Source: CAYFPX01 sp964519895
GTDB taxonomy: Bacteria > Myxococcota_A > UBA796 > CAJQPC01
Direction of reading: 5' to 3'
DNA: 64,000 nucleotides
Assembly (NCBI GenBank): GCA_964519895.1
Contig: CAZFLE010000013.1
Coordinates: 1 to 64,000, forward strand
Shown here: piece after piece, positions 16,408-25,706 of the stretch
Layout of the letters: each line of letters starts with the position of its first letter
Numbering within the stretch: the first letter of the stretch is position 1
Position numbers and translations under genes: made by a program
Notes under the pieces: generated by a model
Told to the model about the DNA's origin: nothing
Databases searched by the model: none
Seen by the model: only the letters and a program-made list of their open reading frames with translations

Positions 16408-17202
16408 TCAGGGGCCGTAGTCCGTGAGCTGGAACACCAGGTTGTCCACGTAGCCGAGGTCCTGCTCGTAGTAGATGACGCCCGAGGTGGTCCCGCCGTC
16501 GGTGGTCTGGGAGAAGGTCGTCTTGAGCGTGCTGAAGGTGCCCGCTGGCGTGGTCCAGTCCACGATCTCGGCACAGGTGTAGTCGGACGTGTACGAGAAC
16601 GACGACGTGCCCGCCGACGTGGTCGAGCTGCCGCTGTACGTGGTGGTCCACGTGTCACCGACCTCGAGTCCGGCCGGCACGACCACCGTGCCGCTGTCGA
16701 AGGTGGTCTCGGACCACGCGCTCCCTGGCGTGCCGTTCAGGCTGTACTCCAGGTCCTGCTCGAAGCCCAGGTAGTGGAGGCCGTCGACGTCGCACTTGAA
16801 GTGCTCGGTGAAGACCCACCGGTAGTAGTCATAGGTGGGGATCTCATAGGACCCGGTCGTGGTGACCTCGACCGCGCTGCCGTCTGCTGCAAACGACGTG
16901 ACCTCGCTGGTGTAGGTGCCGGGGTAGCCCACCCCCGCTTCGTACTCGGCCGTGGTCGTGTAGGTCCGGGTGTCGCCCACCGCGTGGTAGGCGGCGTATC
17001 GGGGGCAGACGCTGGACCAGGTGTCGGTGTCCGCGTCGGTGTCGGTGTCGGTGTCCGAGTCCGCATCGGAGTCGCTGTCCGTGTCGGAGTCGGCGTCGGT
17101 GTCGGTGTCCGCGTCGACGTCTTCGGTCGGCGCCGTGGCGGTGTCGCCGGTGGTGGTGTCGTCCCCGCAGGCGAGCAGGGCCAGGAGCGTGTGAGCGAGC
17201 AT
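16408..17202 (-). CDS. Lipoprotein with acidic repeat linker, unknown function
   Basis: 264 residues from ATG at 17202, preceded by TGGAGGG; the longer upstream frame is rejected because the lipoprotein signal (LLALLACGDD) starts here. Residues 28-61 are an Asp-Thr/Ser/Ala stalk. The globular part (from CPRYAAYHAVGDTRTY) is beta-rich, Thr/Ser/Tyr-heavy and carries three cysteines; one stretch, GLEVGDTWTTTYSG, resembles repeats of secreted adhesion or lipid-binding sheets. No known family. Divergent from the FHA regulator gene 78 bases away. Confidence 0.75.
   Translation of the reverse strand: MLAHTLLALLACGDDTTTGDTATAPTEDVDADTDTDADSDTDSDSDADSDTDTDTDADTDTWSSVCPRYAAYHAVGDTRTYTTTAEYEAGVGYPGTYTSEVTSFAADGSAVEVTTTGSYEIPTYDYYRWVFTEHFKCDVDGLHYLGFEQDLEYSLNGTPGSAWSETTFDSGTVVVPAGLEVGDTWTTTYSGSSTTSAGTSSFSYTSDYTCAEIVDWTTPAGTFSTLKTTFSQTTDGGTTSGVIYYEQDLGYVDNLVFQLTDYGP
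17020..17121 (-). repeat. Imperfect hexanucleotide repeats encoding an Asp-rich linker
   Basis: Tandem GAC/GAT plus ACC/TCC/GCG codon pairs, read on the minus strand as alternating Asp with Thr, Ser or Ala. Same design as the linker at 9982-10023 but more diverged. Confidence 0.8.
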
Positions 17203-17266
17203 GTTGTCCCTCCAGAGACCCGGAGTATGCCCCGGCCCGGTCGAACGAGCGCCCGGCAATTCCGGC

Positions 17267-17272
17267 TACCCT
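17267..17272 (+). promoter_or_regulatory. Candidate -10 box (TACCCT) 8 bases from the FHA regulator start
   Basis: CCGGC-TACCCT-GGACTGGC-ATG. Identical hexamer and near-identical spacing at 59954 and 63600. No convincing -35 element is visible. Confidence 0.5.
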
Positions 17273-17280
17273 GGACTGGC

Positions 17281-18180
17281 ATGCGAGCCTTCGTCCGTGT
17301 CCGAGCCCCCGACGGGCGCCTCTACGAGCTCGTGCACGGGGACATGGTCGGTCGGCTGTGGTCGGCGGCGCTCCAGCTGGACGACGCCCGGATCTCCGAG
17401 GCCCACGCGATGGTCAGCCTGCGGGAGCGCTCGCTGAAGTTGATCGCGCTGCGGGGGGCCTTTGCGGTCGACGGCCGACCGGTCTCCGAGGCCACTCTGC
17501 GCTCGGGACTCGTGCTGCAGCTGGCCCGGGGACTCCAGCTGGACGTGGTCGAGGTCCACCTGCCCGACGGCGTGCTGGGGCTGGTCGGCGGCGGGCTGGC
17601 CCGGCAGGCCCTGCCCGGGGTCTGCTCCTTGGTCGATGACCAGGGGCTGCGCATCGAGAAGGGCTACCGGGACGGCGCCTCTGCCTGGCTCTGGGACACC
17701 GGCAACGGCTGGCGGATTCAGCAGCAGGGCCAGGCCTCGATGGCGCTCGCGCCGGGGGACACGGTCCAGGTGGGGGCCCACCGCTGCGACGTGGTCCTGC
17801 TGTCCCTGGCGGCTGCTGGGGAGTCGCCGACCCGCCAGGTCGGCGGCGTGGGCGCCCCCCTGCGGCTGGTGGCGAACTACGACACGGTCCACCTGCACCG
17901 AGAGGGACAGCCGGCCGTGATCCTGTCTGGCATCCTGGCGCGTCTGGTCTCCGAGATGGTGGCCCTCGACGGGCCGGTGGGGTGGTCGGTCTTGGCGGGA
18001 CAGCTCTGGCCCCGGGAGCCGGATCTGGACGTGCTGCGGCCCCGCTTCGACGTGACGCTGTCCAGACTCCGGCGACGACTGCGCCAGGACCAGCTCCGCA
18101 CGGACCTGGTGCGCAGCGACGGCGCAGGCTGTGTCGAGCTGGTGCTCTACCCTCACGACGTGGTCGAGGACCGGACCTGA
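17281..18180 (+). CDS. FHA-domain protein with C-terminal OmpR-type winged helix (predicted transcription regulator)
   Basis: 299 residues. The first about 100 residues read as a forkhead-associated fold (LDDARISEAHAMVSLRERS ... GAFAVDGRPVSEATLRSGLVLQLARG); a second, weaker FHA-like segment follows (WRIQQQGQASMALAPGDTVQVG). Residues about 215-290 fit a Trans_reg_C winged helix (ILARLVSEMVALDGPVGWSV, then RPRFDVTLSRLRRRLRQ as recognition helix). FHA domains bind phosphothreonine, so the neighbouring kinase gene, whose ATG overlaps this stop (TGATG), is the obvious partner. Inferred role: a transcription factor switched by Ser/Thr phosphorylation. Confidence 0.75.
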   Translation: MRAFVRVRAPDGRLYELVHGDMVGRLWSAALQLDDARISEAHAMVSLRERSLKLIALRGAFAVDGRPVSEATLRSGLVLQLARGLQLDVVEVHLPDGVLGLVGGGLARQALPGVCSLVDDQGLRIEKGYRDGASAWLWDTGNGWRIQQQGQASMALAPGDTVQVGAHRCDVVLLSLAAAGESPTRQVGGVGAPLRLVANYDTVHLHREGQPAVILSGILARLVSEMVALDGPVGWSVLAGQLWPREPDLDVLRPRFDVTLSRLRRRLRQDQLRTDLVRSDGAGCVELVLYPHDVVEDRT

Positions 18181-21152
18181 TGAGCAGCTCGGATGGACGG
18201 GGCCGCCGGGCGCTCTCGGGCGCGTCGCTGGGGTTGGTCCAGGGCGGGGAACAAGAGTCGGAGGAGGGTCCCTTCGACGTGCCCCAGCAGGACCGCTACC
18301 CCGAAGGCGGTCTGTTGGGTGAGGGCGGCATGGGCGAGGTGCGGACCGCCCGGGACCAGCGCCTCTGCCGCGAGGTCGCGCTGAAGACGCCTCGGGCCGA
18401 TGTGCCCGGGGCCGCAGACGGCCTGTTCCAGGAGGCGAGCCTCACGGCCCGTCTGGCCCACCCCGGCATCGTGCCGGTCTACGACGCAGGGCGCACGGCC
18501 GACGGCCGGCCCTACTACACGATGCCCGTGGTCCGGGGCCAGAGCCTGGCCGAGGCCATCGCCGAGACCCCGGACCTGGCGGAGCGGCTCCGGCTGGTCC
18601 GGCGCTTCCTCGACGCCTGCGAGGCGGTCGCCTACGCCCACGCCCAGGGCGTGCTCCACCGGGATCTCAAGCCGGCGAATGTGATGCTCGGCGGCTTTGG
18701 TGAGACGCTGGTGGTGGACTGGGGACTGGCCGGGCCCCCCGGGCCCTGTGGGGTCGTGGGCACCCGGGGCTACATGGCGCCGGAGCAAGCGGCCGGAGCA
18801 CCGCTGACGCCGGCGGCCGACGTGCATGGTCTCGGGGCGGTCCTGTGGGAGCTGCTGGCGGGTGGTCCGGCCCCGGCTGAACGACCCCCGCTGACCGACC
18901 TGGTGCCCCCGGTCCCCGCCGAGCTCGTGGCCGTGGTCGACCGGGCCCTGGCCCCAGCGCCCGGCGATCGCTACCCCGACGCCTCCGCGCTGGCCGACGA
19001 CGTCTCCGCCTGGGTCGAAGGCCGGCACGTGGGGGCCTATGCCTACGGGGTCCGGGACCACCTGGCCCGGATCTGGGCCGCCTGGCGGGTGCCGCTGACG
19101 GTCGCGGTGGTCGCGGTCGTGGCGGTGGTCAGCGCCCTGGCCACGGGCTGGCGCGACACCGCGCTGGAGCGCGACCGGGCTCAAGCCGCCGAGGACCAGG
19201 CCCGTGTCGCCCTGGGCGAGGCCGAGCTCCAGACCGCTGCCTCCTTGCTCTCCCAGGCGCTGGAGAGCGCCGGTCGGGGGCAGCGGGCCGAGGCCGAGCT
19301 GTTGGCGGCAGCGTCCCTGGCCCTGCGCGAGGACCCGCGGGCCCGCGGAGTGCTCGCGGCCTTCGACCCGGAGCGCCGCCCGGTGCGCACGGCGGCCACG
19401 TCCCTGCCGCGCTGCGACCTGCTGACCTTGACCCCGACCGGAGAACAGGTGGCCTGTGCGCGCGGTCGAACGGTTCACCTGCGCGGCCTGGTCGACGAGA
19501 CCCTGGCTCGGGACGACGACGTGGTCGGTGTGACCCTGCTCGGGAGCGGTGCGCTGGCCCTCGCCACCACCGACCGGGCCATCCGGGTCCGGCAGCCCGA
19601 CGGGACCGAGGTGGTCACAGTCAGCCTGTGGAGCCCGTCGATGCAGGTGGTGGCCGCGCCCGCAGGCGATCAGCTGCTCACCCTGGCCTACGGCAAGGCC
19701 CGACAACTGTCCCTGTCCACCGGCGGCGAGATCCAGGGCCCGGACTGCACCCGCTCGATCATCACCCTCGCGGCCGACGCCAGCCCCGACGGCCGCATCC
19801 TGGTGGCCTGTGGCGATGGCGAGGTCGCGGTGGGGCACTTCGGTCAGGCTGGCATGGGATCGCGGGTGGCCCAGGTTGCTCCGGAACTCGGCATCCCGAT
19901 GATCGCTTCGCTGGCCACGGACGGTCGTGACCAGGCGGCCGTGGGCACGGTCTTCGGCAACGTGGTGGTGCTCGACCTGGAGACCGGCGCGGAGCTTCTG
20001 CGGGTCGACCTGGGTCCGGACGCCCCCTCGGACATCGCCCTGCGCGGGGGCCGGCTGGCGGTTGCCGGCGGGCGCGGCGATGTCCAGGTCTGGGACATCG
20101 CCTCGGGCGCCCTGGTCGCCCGCGTTCCCAGCACCCGGGCCCAGGTGGCTTGGCGCGACGACGGCCAGACCCTGCGGGTGGTCGGGCAGGCTGTCGAGGA
20201 CTGGGCGCTACCAGACAGCACCCGCCAGCGCCACCTGGTCACCGCTTCGGGCATCGCCGCCGTGCGCTTCTCCCCGGACGCTCGGACGCTGGCGTCGGCC
20301 CACGGGGATGGCGCTGCCCGGGTCTGGGACCTGGCCCCGGGCACGCTGCGCTACACCGTCCGGGAGCACGGCAGCGTGCTCAAGGACCTGGCCTTCTCGC
20401 CGGACGGCCGTTGGTTGGCCCTGGCGAATGCCCAGGTGCGGGGTCTGAGCATTGCCGACGCGGCCACGGGCAAGGTGGTCGGGCAGCCTGGCGGCAGGGG
20501 CCAACGGCGGGTGGTGTGGCTGGACCAGGACACCGTGATCGGGGCGCCGTACCACCTGGGCCTGGAGGTCTGGCGGGGCAACCCGCCGGACCAGCCGGCG
20601 CGGCTCGAGCCGCTGCCTCAACGGCCGGGCGACCTGGATCTGGACCCGGACGGTCGAGGCGCGGTGGTGCTCGATCAGGACGGCGGTATCTGGCGAGTGG
20701 GCGGCGGCGAAGGGGTGCCCGAGGCTCTGCTCTCGCGGCCGGGGGCCGTCGCGGTTGCTGCGGCGGGACCCTGGCTGGTGGTGGCCGAGCGGCAGGTCTT
20801 GGCGCTGTTCAGAGACGGTGAGCCGGTGGCACAGGCGGAGCTGGCGGATGCGCGAGTGGTCGACGTCGCCGTGCGCCCAGGCGCAGACCTGCTCGCCGTC
20901 GGTCACCTGGACGGTCGCACGAGCCTGTGGGCGCTGCCCGAGCTGCGTCGCGTCGCCGAGCTGCGGGGCCACGAGACGCGGGTGGCGTCGGTCGACTTCG
21001 ACCCGTCGGGCCAGGTGCTGGCCACGGGCAGCTGGGATGGCAGCGTGCGGCTGTGGTCCCTGGCGGGGCTGGATGCCGACCCCCTGGCCCTGCAGGCCAC
21101 TCTGGAGCGTGCCTGGGGGCGCGACGCGACCCAGGTGCTGGCCCTGTTTTAG
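18180..21152 (+). CDS. Transmembrane Ser/Thr protein kinase with C-terminal WD40-like repeats
   Basis: 990 residues. Kinase domain: glycine loop GEGGMGEV (about 47-54), VALK with Lys69, catalytic HRDLKPAN (160-167), DWG in place of DFG (180-182) and MAPEQ. A single hydrophobic helix (about 315-340) would place the remaining 640 residues outside the cytoplasm. That part holds WD40/propeller-type repeats; the clearest are RVWDLAPGTL..HGSVLKDLAFSPDGRW and LRGHETRVASVDFDPSGQVL..SWDGSVRLWSL. PknB-type kinases with propellers are typical of myxobacteria and planctomycetes. Start ATG overlaps the FHA regulator stop, so the two are translationally coupled. Confidence 0.92.
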   Translation: MSSSDGRGRRALSGASLGLVQGGEQESEEGPFDVPQQDRYPEGGLLGEGGMGEVRTARDQRLCREVALKTPRADVPGAADGLFQEASLTARLAHPGIVPVYDAGRTADGRPYYTMPVVRGQSLAEAIAETPDLAERLRLVRRFLDACEAVAYAHAQGVLHRDLKPANVMLGGFGETLVVDWGLAGPPGPCGVVGTRGYMAPEQAAGAPLTPAADVHGLGAVLWELLAGGPAPAERPPLTDLVPPVPAELVAVVDRALAPAPGDRYPDASALADDVSAWVEGRHVGAYAYGVRDHLARIWAAWRVPLTVAVVAVVAVVSALATGWRDTALERDRAQAAEDQARVALGEAELQTAASLLSQALESAGRGQRAEAELLAAASLALREDPRARGVLAAFDPERRPVRTAATSLPRCDLLTLTPTGEQVACARGRTVHLRGLVDETLARDDDVVGVTLLGSGALALATTDRAIRVRQPDGTEVVTVSLWSPSMQVVAAPAGDQLLTLAYGKARQLSLSTGGEIQGPDCTRSIITLAADASPDGRILVACGDGEVAVGHFGQAGMGSRVAQVAPELGIPMIASLATDGRDQAAVGTVFGNVVVLDLETGAELLRVDLGPDAPSDIALRGGRLAVAGGRGDVQVWDIASGALVARVPSTRAQVAWRDDGQTLRVVGQAVEDWALPDSTRQRHLVTASGIAAVRFSPDARTLASAHGDGAARVWDLAPGTLRYTVREHGSVLKDLAFSPDGRWLALANAQVRGLSIADAATGKVVGQPGGRGQRRVVWLDQDTVIGAPYHLGLEVWRGNPPDQPARLEPLPQRPGDLDLDPDGRGAVVLDQDGGIWRVGGGEGVPEALLSRPGAVAVAAAGPWLVVAERQVLALFRDGEPVAQAELADARVVDVAVRPGADLLAVGHLDGRTSLWALPELRRVAELRGHETRVASVDFDPSGQVLATGSWDGSVRLWSLAGLDADPLALQATLERAWGRDATQVLALF

Positions 21153-21260
21153 GAATCGGTAAGGTCCAAGAGCTGCAAGCCGGACCTACGCTGGCGTGGC
21201 CTGCACAGACGGCGCCGATGGTCGGCGAAGCCCGGCGGGTGGCCCCTTCCCGGACCTGCA

Positions 21261-21701
21261 ATGCACCGCACGCTCCTCTTCGCCGTCCTTCTCTCCCTCG
21301 GCACCTTGCCTTCCGCAGAAGCGGCCCGTGGCGGGAACGGCAACGGCAATGGCGGCGGCGGTGGTGGTGGTGGTGGCGACGGCCTGGTCTCGGCGCCCAC
21401 CGACTTCGACATCCTCTATTGCTGGGGCATGTCCACCACCGATCCCGCCTGCCCGGTGGTCGAGACCGTGCTGTACGAAGACGGCACCATCGAGGCCGTC
21501 TGGATCACCTTTGGCGACTTCTACAGCGAGCCCACCAGCGCCTGGGGCACCTGGTCCACCAAGAAGAAGGACAAGGAGCTCAAGATCGAGTGGGACGGTG
21601 GCACGGTCTACGAAGGCACCCGCTACGCCGACGGCTGCTATGCCGGCACCATGGAAGCCACCGATGGCCTCGCTGGCGCGTGGGACGGCTGTCTGCTGTA
21701 G
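21261..21701 (+). CDS. Small secreted protein with polyglycine stretch, unknown function
   Basis: 146 residues. Signal peptide MHRTLLFAVLLSLGTLPSAEA, then a Gly/Asn run of about 18 residues and a beta-rich domain with four cysteines (LYCWGMSTTDPACP, GCYAGT, DGCLL). Probably exported and disulphide-bonded. No family recognised. It stands alone, converging with the preA-like gene whose stop is four bases away. Confidence 0.7.
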   Translation: MHRTLLFAVLLSLGTLPSAEAARGGNGNGNGGGGGGGGGDGLVSAPTDFDILYCWGMSTTDPACPVVETVLYEDGTIEAVWITFGDFYSEPTSAWGTWSTKKKDKELKIEWDGGTVYEGTRYADGCYAGTMEATDGLAGAWDGCLL

Positions 21702-21705
21702 CGGT

Positions 21706-22887
21706 CTACTCGCTCGCCAGCCGCCCGACCTCTTCCTGGAAGCTGCCCTTGCCCCAGTCCGTGTCGCGGTCGATGCTCGCCGCGGCTTCCTTGGCGGCCT
21801 TGGCCGCGGCCCGCCGGGCCTTCTTCTCGGCCTGGAGCTCGACCAGGTGGTGGTGGGTCGTGAAGAAGGGCAGGGAGTGGCCGACCGCATCGGCGACGGT
21901 GTCGAAGCCGTGCTTCTCCAGGTGGGCATGGAGGCCCTCCTTGAGCTCGGTGACCATCTCGAAGCCCTGGAGCATCGGCCCGGTGCAGGACTGGACCGTG
22001 GTAGCGCCCACCAGGATGTGCTCGAAGGCGTCCGTCGCGTTGGTCACGCCGCCGATGCCGGAGATGTCGAAGCCGGGCATCGCCAGGGCCATCTCGGAGA
22101 TGAAGCGCAGGGCGATGGGCTTGACCGCCAGGTAGCTGTAGCCCCCGGGCGTGCTGTGGCCCTCGACCGTCGGCATGGGCTTGAGCGTGCGCATGTTGAT
22201 GCCGATGCAGCCCAGGATCGTGTTGATGGCCGACACGCCCGACGCGCCTCCGCGCTTCGCTGCGGCTGCCGGCACCCGGATGTCGGTGATGTTGGGGGTC
22301 ATCTTGGCCCAGACCGGCACGTCGATGGCGTCGCAGACCCAGCGGGTCACGGTCTCGACGCGGTCCGGGTCCTGGCCCATGGCGGCCCCCATGCCGCGCT
22401 CCGGGTGGCCGTGAGGGCAGGAGAAGTTCAGCTCGACGGCGTCGCAGCCGGCGGCGACGACCCGGCTCGCGACCTCTTGCCAGCGGCCCTTGTCATAGGA
22501 CTCCATGACCGAGCCGATCAGGATCTTGTCCGGCCACTCGTCCTTGACCCGCTTGAAGTCGTCCTCCCACTCCTCGAGGGTGCGGTCGCTGATGAGCTCG
22601 ATGTTCTCGAAGCCGATGACACCACCGGTGGCGGCCTTGAGCTTGCCGTAGCGGGGCTGGACGTTCACGACCGGGGTGCTGGTCAGGGCGACCGTCTTGG
22701 CCACCGAGCCGCCCCAGCCGGCGGCAAAGGACTTGGAGATGATGCGCGCATTGGTCGACGGCGGGCCGGACCCGATGATGAACGGGTTGTCGAACTCCAG
22801 GCCGTTGATGGTCGTGGCGAGCTTGTTGGACACGGGGAATCCGGGGCTGAGGAAGGGGCCGAGGATATCATCGGCCCCGGTGGCCAA
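21706..22887 (-). CDS. preA: Dihydropyrimidine dehydrogenase catalytic subunit-like (PreA/DHOD fold)
   Basis: 393 residues. FMN-binding TIM barrel of the PreA/dihydroorotate dehydrogenase family: NPFIIGSGPPSTNARII, substrate loop ELNFSCPHGHPERGMGAAMGQDP, KMTPNITDIR, and the phosphate-binding ISGIGGVTNATDA. PreA reduces uracil and thymine to the dihydro forms. E. coli PreA ends in a two-cluster 4Fe-4S ferredoxin domain; here the C terminus is an Ala/Lys/Glu-rich helix with no cysteines, and no PreT gene is adjacent, so the electron donor differs or lies elsewhere. The best start is TTG (TTGGCCACC), as no ATG precedes the conserved region. Divergent from the M16 peptidase by 20 bases. Confidence 0.8.
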   Translation of the reverse strand: MATGADDILGPFLSPGFPVSNKLATTINGLEFDNPFIIGSGPPSTNARIISKSFAAGWGGSVAKTVALTSTPVVNVQPRYGKLKAATGGVIGFENIELISDRTLEEWEDDFKRVKDEWPDKILIGSVMESYDKGRWQEVASRVVAAGCDAVELNFSCPHGHPERGMGAAMGQDPDRVETVTRWVCDAIDVPVWAKMTPNITDIRVPAAAAKRGGASGVSAINTILGCIGINMRTLKPMPTVEGHSTPGGYSYLAVKPIALRFISEMALAMPGFDISGIGGVTNATDAFEHILVGATTVQSCTGPMLQGFEMVTELKEGLHAHLEKHGFDTVADAVGHSLPFFTTHHHLVELQAEKKARRAAAKAAKEAAASIDRDTDWGKGSFQEEVGRLASE

Positions 22888-22907
22888 CAGGGGCCCCCGA
22901 GGCGGTC

Positions 22908-25643
22908 GTGAACGAATCAGGGGCTTGGCGACTCACGCTGACGGCGCTGGCCCTCGCCGGCGGCCTGGCCGCCAAGGGCTTCGGCGCGCCCCCGCCCTTC
23001 GACTACATCCCGGTCGAGGCCGAGTTCATGGCGTCGGAGCTGTGCTTCCCCAGCGGTCTGCGGGTGACGCTGATCCAGGACAGCCGCCAGCCGGTGGTCA
23101 GCGTGACCAGCGTGGTCGGGCGGGGCAGGCTGGACGACCCGGCGGGTCGGGAGGGCCTGGCCCACCTGGTCGAGCACCTGTGGTTCCGATCGCGGCCCGA
23201 CGACGGCGAGACGGTCGATGCGCGGCTGCGGGCCCTGGGTGCCAAGCGCAATGCCTTCACCTACGACGAGGTCACGGTGTTCCGGACCCGGGCCCCCAAG
23301 GACGCGCTGCGGTCGCTGCTCGCCCTCGAGGCTGCGCGCATCGTGGACCCGCTGGCCGGGGTCGACCAGGCGGGGCTGGTCGAGGAGCGCGGCGCTGTGC
23401 GCAGCGAGCTCCGCGAGGGGCGGACCCGGGCCTACCAGACGGTCGGCGAGGTGCTCGGGGAGCGGCTCTACCCTCCAGGCGACCCTTCCCGGGTGGTCAG
23501 CGGGACCGAAGCGGCCCTGGACGCGACGACCCTGGAGGATGCGCGGGCTCTGGCCGGCGAGGCCTACCGGCCGTGGAACATCACGCTGACGGTCACCGGC
23601 GACCTGGACCGATCCCGCACCGCCCAGCTCGTCCAGGACGCACTGCCCGCGGACCTGATGTGGGTCGCCCAGGACGGCTCCCGGCCGAAGCAAGGCGACT
23701 GCTCCCCCCGCAGGCAGGTGTCCGACGAGGCCCCGACCCTGACCCCGACCCCCGGCCTGGGCCAGCTGGAGCGCCCCTGGGAGCAGCCGGTCCTGGTCTT
23801 CGGCTGGGGACTCCCGGGCGGGTGGCCCGGCGAAGCGGTGCCCAACGTGGCCGCCGCTGCGGTCGAGGGCCGGGTCCGGGCGGAGCTCGGCACCGTCGAG
23901 CGGGACCTGGAGCCATCGTGTTGGGTGGTGCCTCGGACCCGCTCCAGCCTGCTGTCCTGTTGGGTCCCGCTCGCCCCCGGCCAGGACGCCGAGCGGCTCC
24001 TGGGCCGGGTGATGAAGCGCATTCCCTGGATCTGGGCCGAGCTCGGTCCCGAACAGCAGGACGACCTGGCCCGGTCGGTCTTCCAGGAGCAGGGCCGCCT
24101 GCTGCGGGCGCTGGACGAGCGCCACGCTGTGACGCCAGAGGCCACGCGGAGCGAGCGCTACAACCACCTGCGAGGCTCCCCGGCCTTCTTCCAGGAGACC
24201 TCGGAGAGCATCCTGGCCTTTGGGCCCGACGCCTACTTCGACTTCGTGAAGCGGTGGCTCCAGCCCAAGGACGTGGTGGCGGTCCGCATCGGGGCCGGAC
24301 CGTCCCAGGTCGTGACATCCCAGCTGCTGACCGGTCCCCCGGATCCCCCGGAGCCTTGGACCGACCAGGTCCCCTTCAAGGTCGCCCAGCCCCGGCTGCG
24401 GGGTCTCGAGGAGCAGACCCTGGCGAACGGGCTCCGGGTGGTCACCCTTCGAGGCGGCCGGGTCCCGGTGATCCGCGTAGGCCTGGTGTCGCCGGGCGGG
24501 CTTCGGGCCGACGTACTGCCCGACGGGGACCCAGTGCTGTGGCGCATGTTGCACCTGGGCCTGGGCCAGCTTCGGGGTCACTGGTACAGCGCGTCGCGCA
24601 TCGCCGGCACTTTTGGCCTGTGGGCCGATGGAAGGCGCCACCGCATCGTGGCTTCGGGCGGCTCCGGCAACCTGGACGAGCTGCTCTACCTGGTCCGACA
24701 CGCCGCCGAGGAGTCAGGCTGGGTGCCGGACAAGGAGGCCCGGATCACCCTGGCCCAGGCCCTCGAAGAGGACCTGGCCCGCGAGCCGCGCGCCCGGGCC
24801 GCCCGGGCCCGCCTGGACGCGCTGGCACCGGGCCACCCGGTGGGCCGCTCGTGGCACGCCGCCGTGCTGGGAGGGGCCCGGGACGTGCCGACGCGCGACC
24901 TCAACAAGCGCTTCTCGTCGCTGTGGTCGCCCCAGGGCAGCACGCTCTACCTGGTCGGTGAATTCAACATCGCCGATCTCCGCACGGCGCTCCAGCAGCG
25001 CTTCGGCGAGCTGGGTGGCAAGCCGCCGGTGCCTGCGGAACCGGTGCCATCCCCAGCGCCACCGCAGCCAAGCGTCGTGTTCCTCGAAGACAGCTCCCGC
25101 AGCCAGACCCAGGTGGTCCTGAGCTGCCTGGTCGACGTCGACGGGCCGGCCCAGGCCGAGCTCTTGCAGGGGGTGCTCCAGCGCATGCTGCGCCACGAGC
25201 TCCGCGAGAGCGCGATCGGGGCCTACTCCCCCTGGGCCCGGATCCAGCGGTGGCCCGCAGGGGTCGCCCGGCTGGACCTGCACGCCGAGGTACCGCCGGG
25301 CGCCGCTGGGGCGACCATCCGCGTGCTGCGGGACCGGCTGGCCTGGCTTGCGACGGACGGCGTGCCAGACAGCTGGCTGGGACCGGTGCAGGGAGCGGCC
25401 GTGCGGGGATGGCCGGCTCGCTTCGTCGGCTCGGCCCAGGCCCTGGAGACCCTCATCGCCTTCGACGGAGACCTGGCGGCCGTGCGCGGTCACGCCGACG
25501 CGCTCGTGGCGGTCGACGGCGCCGCGCTGGGCGGTGCGCTGGCGAGCTGCGCAGGCCACGAGGCCATTAGCGTGGTGGGGCTGCGCAAGGGGGTCAGCGC
25601 GAGCCTGGAGGGGGCTGGCGTGTCGTACAGCGAGCAGCCCTGA
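22908..25643 (+). CDS. Periplasmic M16 (pitrilysin/insulinase-type) zinc peptidase, two-domain
   Basis: 911 residues beginning with GTG; a signal peptide (WRLTLTALALAGGLAAKG) implies export. The N-terminal half has the inverted zinc motif HLVEH (86-90) and the third ligand Glu167 in RSELRE, exactly 77 residues on as in pitrilysin. The C-terminal half (from about residue 495, LRGLEEQTLANGLRVVTLRGG) is the inactive M16 repeat, lacking HxxEH. Two-domain M16 peptidases close like a clam on peptides. It interrupts the nucleobase genes without obvious connection to them. Confidence 0.9.
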   Translation: MNESGAWRLTLTALALAGGLAAKGFGAPPPFDYIPVEAEFMASELCFPSGLRVTLIQDSRQPVVSVTSVVGRGRLDDPAGREGLAHLVEHLWFRSRPDDGETVDARLRALGAKRNAFTYDEVTVFRTRAPKDALRSLLALEAARIVDPLAGVDQAGLVEERGAVRSELREGRTRAYQTVGEVLGERLYPPGDPSRVVSGTEAALDATTLEDARALAGEAYRPWNITLTVTGDLDRSRTAQLVQDALPADLMWVAQDGSRPKQGDCSPRRQVSDEAPTLTPTPGLGQLERPWEQPVLVFGWGLPGGWPGEAVPNVAAAAVEGRVRAELGTVERDLEPSCWVVPRTRSSLLSCWVPLAPGQDAERLLGRVMKRIPWIWAELGPEQQDDLARSVFQEQGRLLRALDERHAVTPEATRSERYNHLRGSPAFFQETSESILAFGPDAYFDFVKRWLQPKDVVAVRIGAGPSQVVTSQLLTGPPDPPEPWTDQVPFKVAQPRLRGLEEQTLANGLRVVTLRGGRVPVIRVGLVSPGGLRADVLPDGDPVLWRMLHLGLGQLRGHWYSASRIAGTFGLWADGRRHRIVASGGSGNLDELLYLVRHAAEESGWVPDKEARITLAQALEEDLAREPRARAARARLDALAPGHPVGRSWHAAVLGGARDVPTRDLNKRFSSLWSPQGSTLYLVGEFNIADLRTALQQRFGELGGKPPVPAEPVPSPAPPQPSVVFLEDSSRSQTQVVLSCLVDVDGPAQAELLQGVLQRMLRHELRESAIGAYSPWARIQRWPAGVARLDLHAEVPPGAAGATIRVLRDRLAWLATDGVPDSWLGPVQGAAVRGWPARFVGSAQALETLIAFDGDLAAVRGHADALVAVDGAALGGALASCAGHEAISVVGLRKGVSASLEGAGVSYSEQP

Positions 25644-25661
25644 GACCGACCCCTGTTCTGG

Positions 25662-25667
25662 TAGCAT
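25662..25667 (+). promoter_or_regulatory. Candidate -10 box (TAGCAT) upstream of the dihydropyrimidinase gene
   Basis: CTGG-TAGCAT, 39 bases before the ATG at 25707; the implied leader of about 33 bases is C-rich and contains AGGGGCTGA as a weak ribosome site. Confidence 0.4.
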
Positions 25668-25706
25668 CGCGGCCCTCCCACCCGGCACACCCAGGGGCTG
25701 AATCCG

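Noticed and set aside
22908..25643. Phage or mobile element around the M16 peptidase
   Set aside because: No integrase, repeats or composition change; a normal host gene.
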